Positions 22,339 to 29,157 of a DNA stretch of 34,121 nt are shown here, in pieces; positions within the stretch are counted from its first letter, which is position 1; each line of letters opens with the position of its first letter. Below the pieces are notes generated by a model. That model saw only the letters and a list, made by a program, of their open reading frames with translations. It was not told where the DNA came from and ran no database searches. The DNA is from Bacillota bacterium (lineage in GTDB: Bacteria; Bacillota; Sulfobacillia; JAMCWA01): assembly GCA_023475165.1 (NCBI GenBank), contig JAMCWA010000022.1:1-34121 (forward strand). The letters are read 5' to 3'. Position numbers and translations under genes: made by a program.

Positions 22339-23598
22339 TCACTCATATACCTTTTCCTCTTCTTTGTCGGCCTCTTTAGCATCGGCTTCTAAGTCCCGGC
22401 CGACCTGACGGCGGCGGTTCTTCAGCTCCCCATAATACTCGTGTTGAATGATGAGATCCATCACCTCATTGGTCCCCGTCCAGATGGTGATGAGGCGGAC
22501 ATCTCGGAGAATCCTTTCCAGGGGGTAAACGTTGGTGTAGCCTATCCCGCCCAGAACCTGCATGGCTTCGTTCACCACCTGCCAAGCCGTATCGGTGGCG
22601 AGCTTTTTGGCCTCGGAGACCAGGCGCCGTACCAGGGAAGGATCCTTATCCTCATCGGCCGCCCGCGCAGCCAGGTAAACCATTCCCCGGGCGGCATCCA
22701 ACTTGGTGAGGCTGCCGGCGATCTTAAAGCTCACCGCCTGGAAATCCTTGATCCGCCGGCCAAAGGCCTTGCGCCGGGTGCTGTAACCGGCCGCCACCTC
22801 CAGGGCAGCCCGGGCCATCCCCAAAGCTCCGCCGGCACTGGTCAGTCTTTCCGGCACCATCATGCGATAGAAGATCTCGGCCGCACCGTTTTCCTTACCC
22901 AAAAGATTCTCCGCCGGCACCCTTACCCCCTCAAACCTGACCCGGCCAGTCCCGCCGCCCCTGGTGCCCATTAATCCGTAGAGGTACTCCACCTTAACCC
23001 CCGGGCCGCGCTCCACCAGGAAGGCACTCATGCCCTCGTGCGCCGGCCCGTCGGGATTGGTCCGGGCGTACACCATGAAATAGTCGGCGCCCTCCGCCCC
23101 CACGATGAACCGTTTCTGCCCCTCCAGGATGTAATGTCCCCCCTCCCGCCGCGCCCAGGTGGTGGCTCCGAAGAAATCCGAGCCTCCTCTGGGTTCGGTG
23201 AGCGCCTCGGCCGTGGTCAACACCCCAGCCAGGGTGGATTTCAGGTACTTCTCCTTTTGTTGGCTGGTCCCAAAACAGTTAATCGCTTCTCCCACGATGC
23301 TGGGCAGGGAATAGAGGCAGGCCAGAGCCGTTCCCAGCACCCCCACCTCTTCCAACGCCGCCATTTCCGCCACCCAGTCAAGACCGCGGCCACCGTATTC
23401 CTCAGGGAACCGTACCCCGAGGAGGTGATTGCGGGCCGCCTTCTCCAGGAACTCGCGCGGGTAGTTGATCTTCTCAGCGTCCATATCCAGGAGCAATTGG
23501 CGCGGCACCTCTTGAACAAAACGTCGTACCTCTTCCTGTAAGACCTTGGCCTCCGGTGTCAACAAAAAGTCATAGTAGATGGCGATCACTCCCTTCAA
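22339..23598 (-). CDS. Acyl-CoA dehydrogenase
   Basis: A 419-residue FAD enzyme that introduces a double bond in an acyl-CoA. The N-terminal helical domain, the middle strand domain ([37 protein letters not shown]) and the C-terminal helical domain ([46 protein letters not shown]) are all present. The usual catalytic Glu of the IYEGT motif is replaced (TIWTGTNEV). Glu250 in [13 protein letters not shown] is in the place used by isovaleryl-CoA and long-chain acyl-CoA dehydrogenases. The tail after residue 395 is highly charged. The start is uncertain: TTG at 23598 overlaps the stop of an 11-codon leader frame (23595-23630), and no separate binding site is visible. No etfAB or other beta-oxidation gene is next to it. 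Confidence 0.9.
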   Translation of the reverse strand: MKGVIAIYYDFLLTPEAKVLQEEVRRFVQEVPRQLLLDMDAEKINYPREFLEKAARNHLLGVRFPEEYGGRGLDWVAEMAALEEVGVLGTALACLYSLPSIVGEAINCFGTSQQKEKYLKSTLAGVLTTAEALTEPRGGSDFFGATTWARREGGHYILEGQKRFIVGAEGADYFMVYARTNPDGPAHEGMSAFLVERGPGVKVEYLYGLMGTRGGGTGRVRFEGVRVPAENLLGKENGAAEIFYRMMVPERLTSAGGALGMARAALEVAAGYSTRRKAFGRRIKDFQAVSFKIAGSLTKLDAARGMVYLAARAADEDKDPSLVRRLVSEAKKLATDTAWQVVNEAMQVLGGIGYTNVYPLERILRDVRLITIWTGTNEVMDLIIQHEYYGELKNRRRQVGRDLEADAKEADKEEEKVYE

Positions 23599-23630
23599 TT
23601 GGGCTCAAAGCACCAGGTTACCGGCTTCAT
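23595..23630 (-). other. Possible 11-codon leader peptide coupled to the acyl-CoA dehydrogenase
   Basis: ATG at 23630 opens [11 protein letters not shown] and stops with a TGA that shares bases with the TTG start of the dehydrogenase (TTGA overlap). A purine-rich GAAGAGAAG precedes the ATG. The ATG and its upstream purine run lie inside the repeat copy at 23621-23653; the second repeat copy opens another short frame in the same way. Translation coupling is inferred. Confidence 0.3.
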
Positions 23631-23729
23631 GACGCTTCTCTTCTTCGCCGTCAACCATCATCCGTGGTAGACAAGGCTGCTGTTGCCGGCAAGACCCGGC
23701 TTCATAAAGCTTTTCTTCTTTGCCGTCAC
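23621..23729. repeat. Pair of direct repeats, period 75
   Basis: A unit of about 33 bases starting CCGGCTTCAT and ending GCCGTCA occurs at 23621-23653 and 23696-23728, with 29 of 33 positions identical. The 42 bases between the copies are not repeated. On the minus strand each copy contains a purine-rich stretch followed by ATGAAGCCGG, so each could start a short peptide. Confidence 0.65.
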
Positions 23730-23766
23730 CGTCGGCGCGCCTCTGCGTCAACTTACTCCTCGCCCC

Positions 23767-23873
23767 CCTAAAATATCATTGCGCCGGCCAATGGAATACA
23801 TCGCGAAAAGTCGCGCTCTTTGGGCTGGCGGGCTCTACCTTAAATATCATTGCGCCGGCCAATGGGATACATC
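23767..23873. repeat. Pair of direct repeats, period 71
   Basis: A 36-base unit, CCT-any-AAATATCATTGCGCCGG-CCAATGG-any-ATACATC, occurs at 23767-23802 and 23838-23873 with two differences. The unit contains CATTG...CAATG, a short inverted repeat. The 35 bases between the copies are unique. The first copy starts 71 bases after the second copy of the preceding repeat pair, so the two pairs form a single evenly spaced series. Confidence 0.7.
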
Positions 23874-24107
23874 CGACAGCCAAATTATACTCCCAAAAGC
23901 ACGCGAAAGTTGTCGAAACGTGGCAGAGGTAGATCTTTTTTATGTTGCAGCCCGGTGGAAGGGGCTTTTTCACCGCCTGGCGGCACGGTCCCGGCGAATC
24001 TATTTTCCTGGTATCGCTTGGAGCCCGGCAGCGGGCTTTGGTTGCCGGCGCCCGATTCCGTCATAAGGTATAATGTATAACATCGAGAACAGTTGACGGG
24101 GACTCTG

Positions 24108-24131
24108 ATTGTCCGACAAATTGTCCGATAA
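24108..24131. promoter_or_regulatory. Tandem TTGTCCGA element
   Basis: ATTGTCCGACAA at 24108-24119 is followed without a gap by ATTGTCCGATAA at 24120-24131. The first copy is also a palindrome (TTGTC-C-GACAA). Two adjacent 12-base sites upstream of the sigma factor gene look like the binding site of a regulator. Confidence 0.45.
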
Positions 24132-24261
24132 TAATGGGAGATAACTCAAATATACTTGACCGCAGACGAGATTTTTCCCCGGCGAGCGGGGAACGTCCTC
24201 ATGGATTTTGCCGATGTGATCAACTTGCGCCAGCGATACATTCAAAAATCCCTTATCAGGT

Positions 24262-24289
24262 TGAAAGTTTTCTCCCCTCACGGCGTTTA
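24262..24289 (+). promoter_or_regulatory. Candidate ECF-type autoregulatory promoter
   Basis: TGAAAG at 24262-24267, then exactly 16 bases, then CGTTTA at 24284-24289. The SigW-type ECF consensus is TGAAAC-16-CGTA, so five of six -35 bases and the CGT core fit. The predicted start would lie some 25-30 bases before the sigma factor start codon. This is a candidate for self-activation by the sigma factor it precedes. Confidence 0.5.
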
Positions 24290-24323
24290 TATAATTGGGA
24301 GCCAGTTTGATGGAGGAGCCAAC

Positions 24324-25106
24324 TTGGAGAAGAAGCCGGACCTTCCTGAAGAGGCGCTGCTGGAAAGGGCTATGGCCGGTGATAAAGAGGCCTTCTATTC
24401 GCTTTACCTCCGGCAGGAGAAGGGACTTTATAGCCTCTGCTATCACCTTCTGGGAAACCGGACCGAGACTGAAGACGCTGTGCAAGACGTCGTGCTCAAA
24501 GCTTACAGCCACATAAGGGATTATCGATTCCGAGAAGGTATCCCCTTCTCCGCCTGGCTTTACCGCATCGCCACCAACACCTGTCTCTCCCTGCTCCGGC
24601 GCCGCAGGGGAAGCGTGGTGTCGGGTGCAGCTCAGGAAATCCGGGAAGAGGCTGATCCACAACCCGGGCCAGCGGAACAACTCCTAAGAGAGGATGAACG
24701 GGCCAGGATCCGGCAGGCGGTGGCCGCCCTCCCTGAAGTCTACCGGCTTCCCATCGTCTTGCGTTACGTCCAGGAGATGTCTTATCAGGCCATTGCCCAC
24801 GTCCTGGAACTTCCGGTGAACACCGTCGCCACCCGGCTCCGGCGGGCCCATTCCCTCCTGCGAGAGGAACTGGAGAGGGGCTCCGGCCAAACCGGTCCCC
24901 CCTTGCCGGCGGTTCCCCCGGCACCGTCCAGGCGGACGGCGAAATGGGGTCAGAGCCAGGCACCGGCCACCGACATCAGAGGGGTGGGCCTTCCTGAGAA
25001 AAGACCACAGCAAGCGCCTCCAGAAATAGCTGTTCTGAAGCTGGCCAGTTCCCCTGGTTCCAAAGTCCTAAAACCCCTGACCGGAAAGGAGGGTGGCCGG
25101 AAATGA
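24324..25106 (+). CDS. ECF-type RNA polymerase sigma factor (SigW/RpoE-like)
   Basis: A 260-residue sigma factor. Region 2 spans residues about 10-92 (LLERAMAGDKEAFYSLYLRQEKGLYSLCYHLLGNRTETEDAVQDVVLKAY ... FSAWLYRIATNTCLSLLRRRR). Region 4 spans about 128-182 (ALPEVYRLPIVLRYVQEMSYQAIAHVLELPVNTVATRLRRAHSLLREEL). Unlike most ECF sigmas, it continues for about 75 residues as a Pro-, Ala- and Lys-rich tail of unknown role. The TTG at 24324 is preferred because TGGAGGAG lies five bases upstream and the protein then begins directly with region 2; the open frame extends 168 bases further upstream without a binding site. Its stop overlaps the start of the anti-sigma gene by four bases (ATGA). An ECF-like promoter precedes it. 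Confidence 0.9.
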   Translation: MEKKPDLPEEALLERAMAGDKEAFYSLYLRQEKGLYSLCYHLLGNRTETEDAVQDVVLKAYSHIRDYRFREGIPFSAWLYRIATNTCLSLLRRRRGSVVSGAAQEIREEADPQPGPAEQLLREDERARIRQAVAALPEVYRLPIVLRYVQEMSYQAIAHVLELPVNTVATRLRRAHSLLREELERGSGQTGPPLPAVPPAPSRRTAKWGQSQAPATDIRGVGLPEKRPQQAPPEIAVLKLASSPGSKVLKPLTGKEGGRK

Positions 25107-25903
25107 ACTGCTCTTTGGTCACGGCACTGTTGGTCCCCTATCTGGATAACGAGCTGGAGCCTGCCACCAGGGTATCTATCCGCCAACACCTGGCCGGCTG
25201 CCCGTCCTGTCGCCGGGCCTTGCTCACCCAAGCCCGGCGCCAGCGCCGCCTGCGGGGGGCTTTGCGGCCGCTGGAACCGCCGGCCGAGCTCTCTGCCAGG
25301 ATAAGGGAACTGCTGATTTCCAAGAAGGCGCTTTCCTCCGTGGATCTCCTGCCTTCACCAGAAACTTTAGCGTCCCTTGACCTGGATCAGGGGCCCCTGG
25401 GTGGCCAAATCGCGAGTAGCCAAACGATGCCGGAAGGGGACGGTTCGCTCTGCAACGGGCTTGAAGCCCTTCGCCAGGCGAACTACCTGTCGGAAAGCGA
25501 TCCAGAACTCATTACCAGCGCCGCCAAGCCTGGTGGTCATGGTGGTTGTGCTGATTCTGGCGGCATGGTCTGGTCGCCGACCATCATCAGTCTCGCCCAA
25601 TCCGGTGACCGGCACGAAGCAGAAAGCGAACCCCACTTTGAACCCCTGGCCGCCAAGCTGATCCGGCTGGTTTTGAGCCTTCCGAGGAGATGGCCGGCCA
25701 TATCGAGGGAACCGGGGCTTTCCCCGGCCGCGGCGGCCGCCCTGGTTGTGGCTCTCCTGGGTCTCCAATACCTCTTTGGCGATCCCCAGAGTTCGCTTTT
25801 CTTGAGTTGGCGAGCCTTCTCTCTCTTTCAGGAATGGGGGCTCCGGCTGGTTCTCTGGCTGAGCCGTTTCTCGGGATTGGCCAGATATGTGGCGTGGCTA
25901 TGA
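25103..25903 (+). CDS. Anti-sigma factor with N-terminal zinc finger (zf-HC2)
   Basis: A 266-residue membrane-anchored anti-sigma factor. The zinc-binding anti-sigma domain covers residues about 1-75: Cys3, then HLAGCPSC with His29, Cys33 and Cys36, in the usual spacing. A long low-complexity middle part follows. One transmembrane helix is near 206-227 (LSPAAAAALVVALLGLQYLFG) and a second hydrophobic stretch near 243-262. It would hold the upstream sigma factor inactive at the membrane until an envelope signal releases it. The ATG overlaps the sigma stop (ATGA), which indicates translational coupling. The middle (residues about 140-175) has an odd Gly-rich composition, and the +1 frame there encodes a good helix, so an ancient frameshift pair is possible. 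Confidence 0.82.
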   Translation: MNCSLVTALLVPYLDNELEPATRVSIRQHLAGCPSCRRALLTQARRQRRLRGALRPLEPPAELSARIRELLISKKALSSVDLLPSPETLASLDLDQGPLGGQIASSQTMPEGDGSLCNGLEALRQANYLSESDPELITSAAKPGGHGGCADSGGMVWSPTIISLAQSGDRHEAESEPHFEPLAAKLIRLVLSLPRRWPAISREPGLSPAAAAALVVALLGLQYLFGDPQSSLFLSWRAFSLFQEWGLRLVLWLSRFSGLARYVAWL

Positions 25904-25991
25904 GACTTAGCGACGACATAGAAGTTTAGAGCCACAGACGGTTTTTCCAGCGGTCTTGTAGCTGGCAGATGCCTCAGGAGGTGACCTCTCC

Positions 25992-26648
25992 TTGTCCGAC
26001 CATCCTTCGTACCGCCGCAAGAACCCCTGGCTGGCGGCCGCCCTCTCCCTCATCCCTGGCCTGGGGCAGATGTACAACGAGCAATTTGTCAAAGGGATGG
26101 GTCTACTTCTCACCACTGGTCTGACCTTTTTGGGGGTCGTCCTCCTCCCGGTATTTGCCTGGTCCCTGACCGGCTTACCCCTCTTGGCCCTGGTCCCCCT
26201 CTATTTCATAGTCGTCCTACCTGCCCTGGTGATCTACAGCGTCTTTGATGCCTACTTCCGGGCGCTGCACCTGCGGGAGACCACGGTTGCTCGGCCGGCC
26301 AGGATTGAAAGTAGCCGAAATGGCGGTATCGGCGAGCAAGACCATGCCCAGGACGGTGGCGCTGGCCTGGAGCGAGAACAAAGCGGGGTATCCGACGAAA
26401 CTCGGTCACCCACGCTGCCCGGAACCGATCGGGCTGGCCTCTTGGCTGGGGCCGTTCTTACCTTGCTCGGGATTACCTTTCTGGTGGATCGCCTCTGGGT
26501 GCCCATCTGGAGATCCCCCCAGGTCTGGCGAACCTTCCTGGAAGCCCAGCTTGGCCTGCTGCGGGCCTTTCGCCACTGGTTCGACCTGCTCTGGCCGCTG
26601 CTCTTTATCCTGGCCGGGCTTTGGCTCCTGAGGCGAAAAGAAGAATGA
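25992..26648 (+). CDS. Membrane protein with a TM2-like N-terminus and a LiaI/LiaF-like C-terminal module
   Basis: A 218-residue protein. The N-terminal KNPWLAAALSLIPGLGQMYNEQFVKG motif at residues 10-35 is the common start of TM2/DUF5683-like membrane proteins. Hydrophobic segments follow at about 37-59 and 62-84, then a polar linker at about 95-145. The C-terminal module has two helices: LLAGAVLTLLGITFLVDRL and WFDLLWPLLFILAGLWLLRRKEE. That module recurs in the next two proteins. The TTG at 25992 follows AGGAGGTG. It lies 88 bases after the anti-sigma gene on the same strand and is probably part of the same envelope-stress unit. Its biochemical role is unknown. Confidence 0.8.
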   Translation: MSDHPSYRRKNPWLAAALSLIPGLGQMYNEQFVKGMGLLLTTGLTFLGVVLLPVFAWSLTGLPLLALVPLYFIVVLPALVIYSVFDAYFRALHLRETTVARPARIESSRNGGIGEQDHAQDGGAGLEREQSGVSDETRSPTLPGTDRAGLLAGAVLTLLGITFLVDRLWVPIWRSPQVWRTFLEAQLGLLRAFRHWFDLLWPLLFILAGLWLLRRKEE

Positions 26649-26810
26649 ACCGGCGATGAGATCGGCAGGTGGGTAAATGGCGAGATGAACGGCCGTCTGG
26701 ACACAAGCAAAAACCAAAGAGCGAAACAAGAGTAAGCCACCAAACCGCGCCTCAGGTTCAAGCCTGTCGTAGCAGGTCTTGGTAGGAAGAAAGGGGTAGG
26801 TGTCTCAACC

Positions 26811-28265
26811 TTGCCTAAGAGAGAACTGGCGGGAAAGCTTCTCTTCCCCTTGGTCCTGGTTATCACTGGCACCCTCCTGCTGTTGGACCGTCTGGCCGGC
26901 ACCCACTTGACCGGTTACCTCTGGGAGTTCTGGCCTTTGATCCCCCTGGTCCTGGGAGTAGAGATCCTCCTGCGGATCTACCTGGCCCGGCGCCAGGGCG
27001 ATACGGTGCTGGTACGGCCGGCCCGGAGCGCCGTGGTCCTGACGGTCCTGGTTTTGCTCCTTGGGTTGGCCTCCCTGGCCATCACCGGTTGGGTTACTGA
27101 TCTTGGCCAGACCTATGGACTGAACATCAAGGATCCGGTTTCGTTCCTGAATCTCCTTAGTCAGCTCACCTTTGACCTTGAATCCAACATCGGGAACGTG
27201 GTCCACCGGGAAGAGTTCCACCGACAGGAGCCCGCCGGCGGCCTTGGTTCTTTGTCCCTGGCGAATGTAGCCGGGGATATCCGCGTCCTCGGTACAGGGG
27301 ATCAGGAGATAAAGATAGACGCTGTCATCGAAGGACGGGGCTTTGATGAGGAAGAAGCCCGCAAAAACGCCACCGCCATTAAGATCGAAGTTACCCGCTC
27401 CGGGAATACCCTGCAGATCAAAGCGGTGGATCCAGAGGCGACGGATTTGGCCCTCTTCGATTTGTTATCCAAGCCGGACCCTTCTTTCCCGAAGCTCACC
27501 CCAAAGGGTCAATTATCCCTGGTCAAACGGAGTTCGTCCTTGAGCCGCGCCCGCGTCAACTACCAAATCACCTTGCCGGCCCACCTCGCCCTGAATGTGG
27601 CGGCCGTGGCCGGGAAGGTGACGGTAACAGGGCTGAACAACAGTGTGAACCTGGCCACGGTCTCGGCCCCGGCCGAAGCAGAAAGGATTAATGGACCGGT
27701 GAATCTGGCCACAGTCAGCGGCGAGGCCGCGCTGCGAGAAATCCAGGGCAGCCTCAATGTGAAAACCATCAGCGGAACGGTGAGGCTAAGCGATGTACAT
27801 GGTCCAGTGACGGCCTCGACCACCTCGGGACCTATCCATCTTCAGACCGTGCAGGGAAACCAGATTGATGCCTCCAGCATCAGCGGCGATATCAAGGCCA
27901 CTTCTGTACGGGGGACCCTCGCTCTTCACACCACTTCCGGTTCGATGGAAGTAGCTGACGCCGCCGGGCCGGTAACCATCACCACCATCAGCGGCGACGT
28001 CTCGGCCCGGCTGCCGCGGGACGCGGAGGGGTTTCTAGCCAACAGCACCTCCGGCGCTCTCAAGCTGACCTTGGAACCCGGCGTGTCGGCCCATCTGTCC
28101 GCCCGGACCCGCTCCGGCTCCCTCAGGATCAAGGGAGAACTTCCCTTCTCGACCTCCCGGTCGGGAAATACGGCGACGGCCGAGGGAGTTTTGGGAGACG
28201 GGCGAGCCAGGATTAACCTGCTAACCACGAGCGGAGATATCACCATCATTTCGGACGGTGGATGA
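26811..28265 (+). CDS. LiaG-like protein: N-terminal membrane module plus DUF4097 beta-helical domain
   Basis: A 484-residue protein. Residues about 9-57 form two helices of the LiaI/LiaF type ([19 protein letters not shown], then [18 protein letters not shown]). A third helix lies at about 72-94. Residues about 140-484 form an extracytoplasmic repeat domain of the DUF4097 family, with short repeats such as [43 protein letters not shown] and repeated TISGDV motifs that suggest a right-handed beta-helix. Such proteins occur in LiaRS-like and ECF-sigma envelope stress operons in Firmicutes. The TTG at 26811 follows GGGGTAGGTG at eight bases. The exact function is not known; sensing or shielding of the cell surface is inference. 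Confidence 0.83.
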   Translation: MPKRELAGKLLFPLVLVITGTLLLLDRLAGTHLTGYLWEFWPLIPLVLGVEILLRIYLARRQGDTVLVRPARSAVVLTVLVLLLGLASLAITGWVTDLGQTYGLNIKDPVSFLNLLSQLTFDLESNIGNVVHREEFHRQEPAGGLGSLSLANVAGDIRVLGTGDQEIKIDAVIEGRGFDEEEARKNATAIKIEVTRSGNTLQIKAVDPEATDLALFDLLSKPDPSFPKLTPKGQLSLVKRSSSLSRARVNYQITLPAHLALNVAAVAGKVTVTGLNNSVNLATVSAPAEAERINGPVNLATVSGEAALREIQGSLNVKTISGTVRLSDVHGPVTASTTSGPIHLQTVQGNQIDASSISGDIKATSVRGTLALHTTSGSMEVADAAGPVTITTISGDVSARLPRDAEGFLANSTSGALKLTLEPGVSAHLSARTRSGSLRIKGELPFSTSRSGNTATAEGVLGDGRARINLLTTSGDITIISDGG

Positions 28266-28416
28266 CAGGGCAACAGCGGAAAGAGAAGGGGGTTTTATCG
28301 TCGCCTTAGTTATTGATGGAGAGGAGGCCACGAGCCGACTGTCCAACCGTACGGTGCCTCACGAACAAGCCAGACCGGTAACTTCGGGACAGGGATTTGA
28401 TCAAGGGGGTTTAATA

Positions 28417-28920
28417 ATGACAAAACGTCTTTACCGTTCCAAGCGTGAGAGGATTCTGGGCGGGGTTTGCGGCGGCATGGCCGAATACTTCGATGTGGAC
28501 CCGACCCTGGTCCGCCTCTTCTGGATCCTGTTGATTTTCGCCGGCGGGGTCTCCATCCTGGCCTATGTCATCGCCTGGATCATCGTCCCCGAGGTTCCCG
28601 TTCCGGGCAAGGGTGGCGGGGTAAGAACAAACGCGGCATCTAGCTCTGAGACCCAAACTGGGGAACCGTCGGCTACCGCCCTGCCTGAAACGCCAGCCGG
28701 GATGTCCGGGGAGGGTGGCGAAAGGGGGGGCGCCCCACCAGCCAGGAAGACCCCGGATGACTCCCGGCAGAAGCTTATGGGCGTCATCCTCATCCTGATA
28801 GGTTCCTTTTTCTTCATTGACCGGCTCTTCCCGCGCTGGGACCCGCTCCATTACTGGCCGGCCTGGCTCATCCTCCTGGGAGGGTACCTGATCTACCAGG
28901 GTACCCGGGCTGGGAAGTGA
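28417..28920 (+). CDS. PspC-domain membrane protein
   Basis: A 167-residue protein. Residues 1-60 are a PspC domain: [42 protein letters not shown], then the helix to IVPE. A polar, Gly/Pro-rich linker covers about 61-115. The C-terminus carries the two-helix module [19 protein letters not shown] and [17 protein letters not shown], like the two preceding proteins. PspC proteins take part in phage-shock and envelope-stress responses in the membrane. The ATG at 28417 is chosen because AGGGGGT lies six bases upstream; the open frame extends 159 bases further 5' but overlaps the LiaG-like gene and lacks a site. It is the last gene of the sigma factor cluster. Confidence 0.9.
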   Translation: MTKRLYRSKRERILGGVCGGMAEYFDVDPTLVRLFWILLIFAGGVSILAYVIAWIIVPEVPVPGKGGGVRTNAASSSETQTGEPSATALPETPAGMSGEGGERGGAPPARKTPDDSRQKLMGVILILIGSFFFIDRLFPRWDPLHYWPAWLILLGGYLIYQGTRAGK

Positions 28921-28961
28921 AGCGTAGTTGCGGACCTATCCAGACAAATTGGCGAGGGGAC

Positions 28962-28996
28962 TGCTGACGAACTGCGGTTTCAGTGGGGAGCCCGGC
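28962..28996 (+). repeat. Dispersed imperfect repeat, copy 1
   Basis: A 35-base stretch beginning TGCTGACGAACTGCGG matches 32632-32666 without gaps at 28 of 35 positions. It lies 42 bases after the PspC gene. The part GCTGACxAxCTGCGGTTTCA is also matched by the minus strand at about 32633-32600, the left arm of the inverted repeat there. Confidence 0.5.
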
Positions 28997-29040
28997 ACTC
29001 CGCCGGTAATCGCCCGCCCGTCGTCACTCTGCTCCTACTG

Positions 29041-29149
29041 TTTCATTACTTTATGCTAATGAGGAGGCATCTCACGCCAAACGGGCTCCCATCATGTGAC
29101 CACGGTAGCGGGGTTTCATTGTTTTACGCTAACGCGGAGGCATCTCACG
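29041..29149. repeat. Pair of direct repeats, period 73
   Basis: A 36-base unit, TTTCATT-xx-TTTA-x-GCTAA-x-G-x-GGAGGCATCTCACG, occurs at 29041-29076 and 29114-29149, with 31 of 36 positions identical; most differences are transitions. The 37 bases between the copies are unique. The second copy ends eight bases before the 3' end of the acetolactate synthase gene, in the space between convergent pspC-like and ilvB genes. Confidence 0.7.
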
Positions 29150-29157
29150 GGCCCAAC

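Larger units (their letters stand above)
23599..24261. other. Long intergenic region between divergent acyl-CoA dehydrogenase and sigma factor genes
   Basis: No gene is convincing in these 663 bases. The left half carries four evenly spaced repeat units of two types (23621-23873). The right half carries TATAAT at 24069-24074 without a matching -35 box, and a tandem TTGTCCGA element at 24108-24131. The region lies upstream of both neighbouring genes and is probably regulatory. Confidence 0.5.

Noticed and set aside
23767..23873. Two-repeat CRISPR-like unit (36-base repeat, 35-base spacer); similar shapes at 29041-29149, 23621-23729 and 1943-2044
   Set aside because: Only two copies each, a different repeat at every locus, imperfect copies, no cas genes anywhere in the window and no leader. 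Reported as paired repeats instead.
24156..24323. Longer N-terminus for the ECF sigma factor
   Set aside because: The extra 56 residues have no sigma character and no binding site; the TTG at 24324 has both a good site and an immediate region 2.
28258..28416. Longer N-terminus for the PspC protein
   Set aside because: It would overlap the preceding gene, lacks a binding site, and the PspC domain begins right at the ATG of 28417 behind AGGGGGT.
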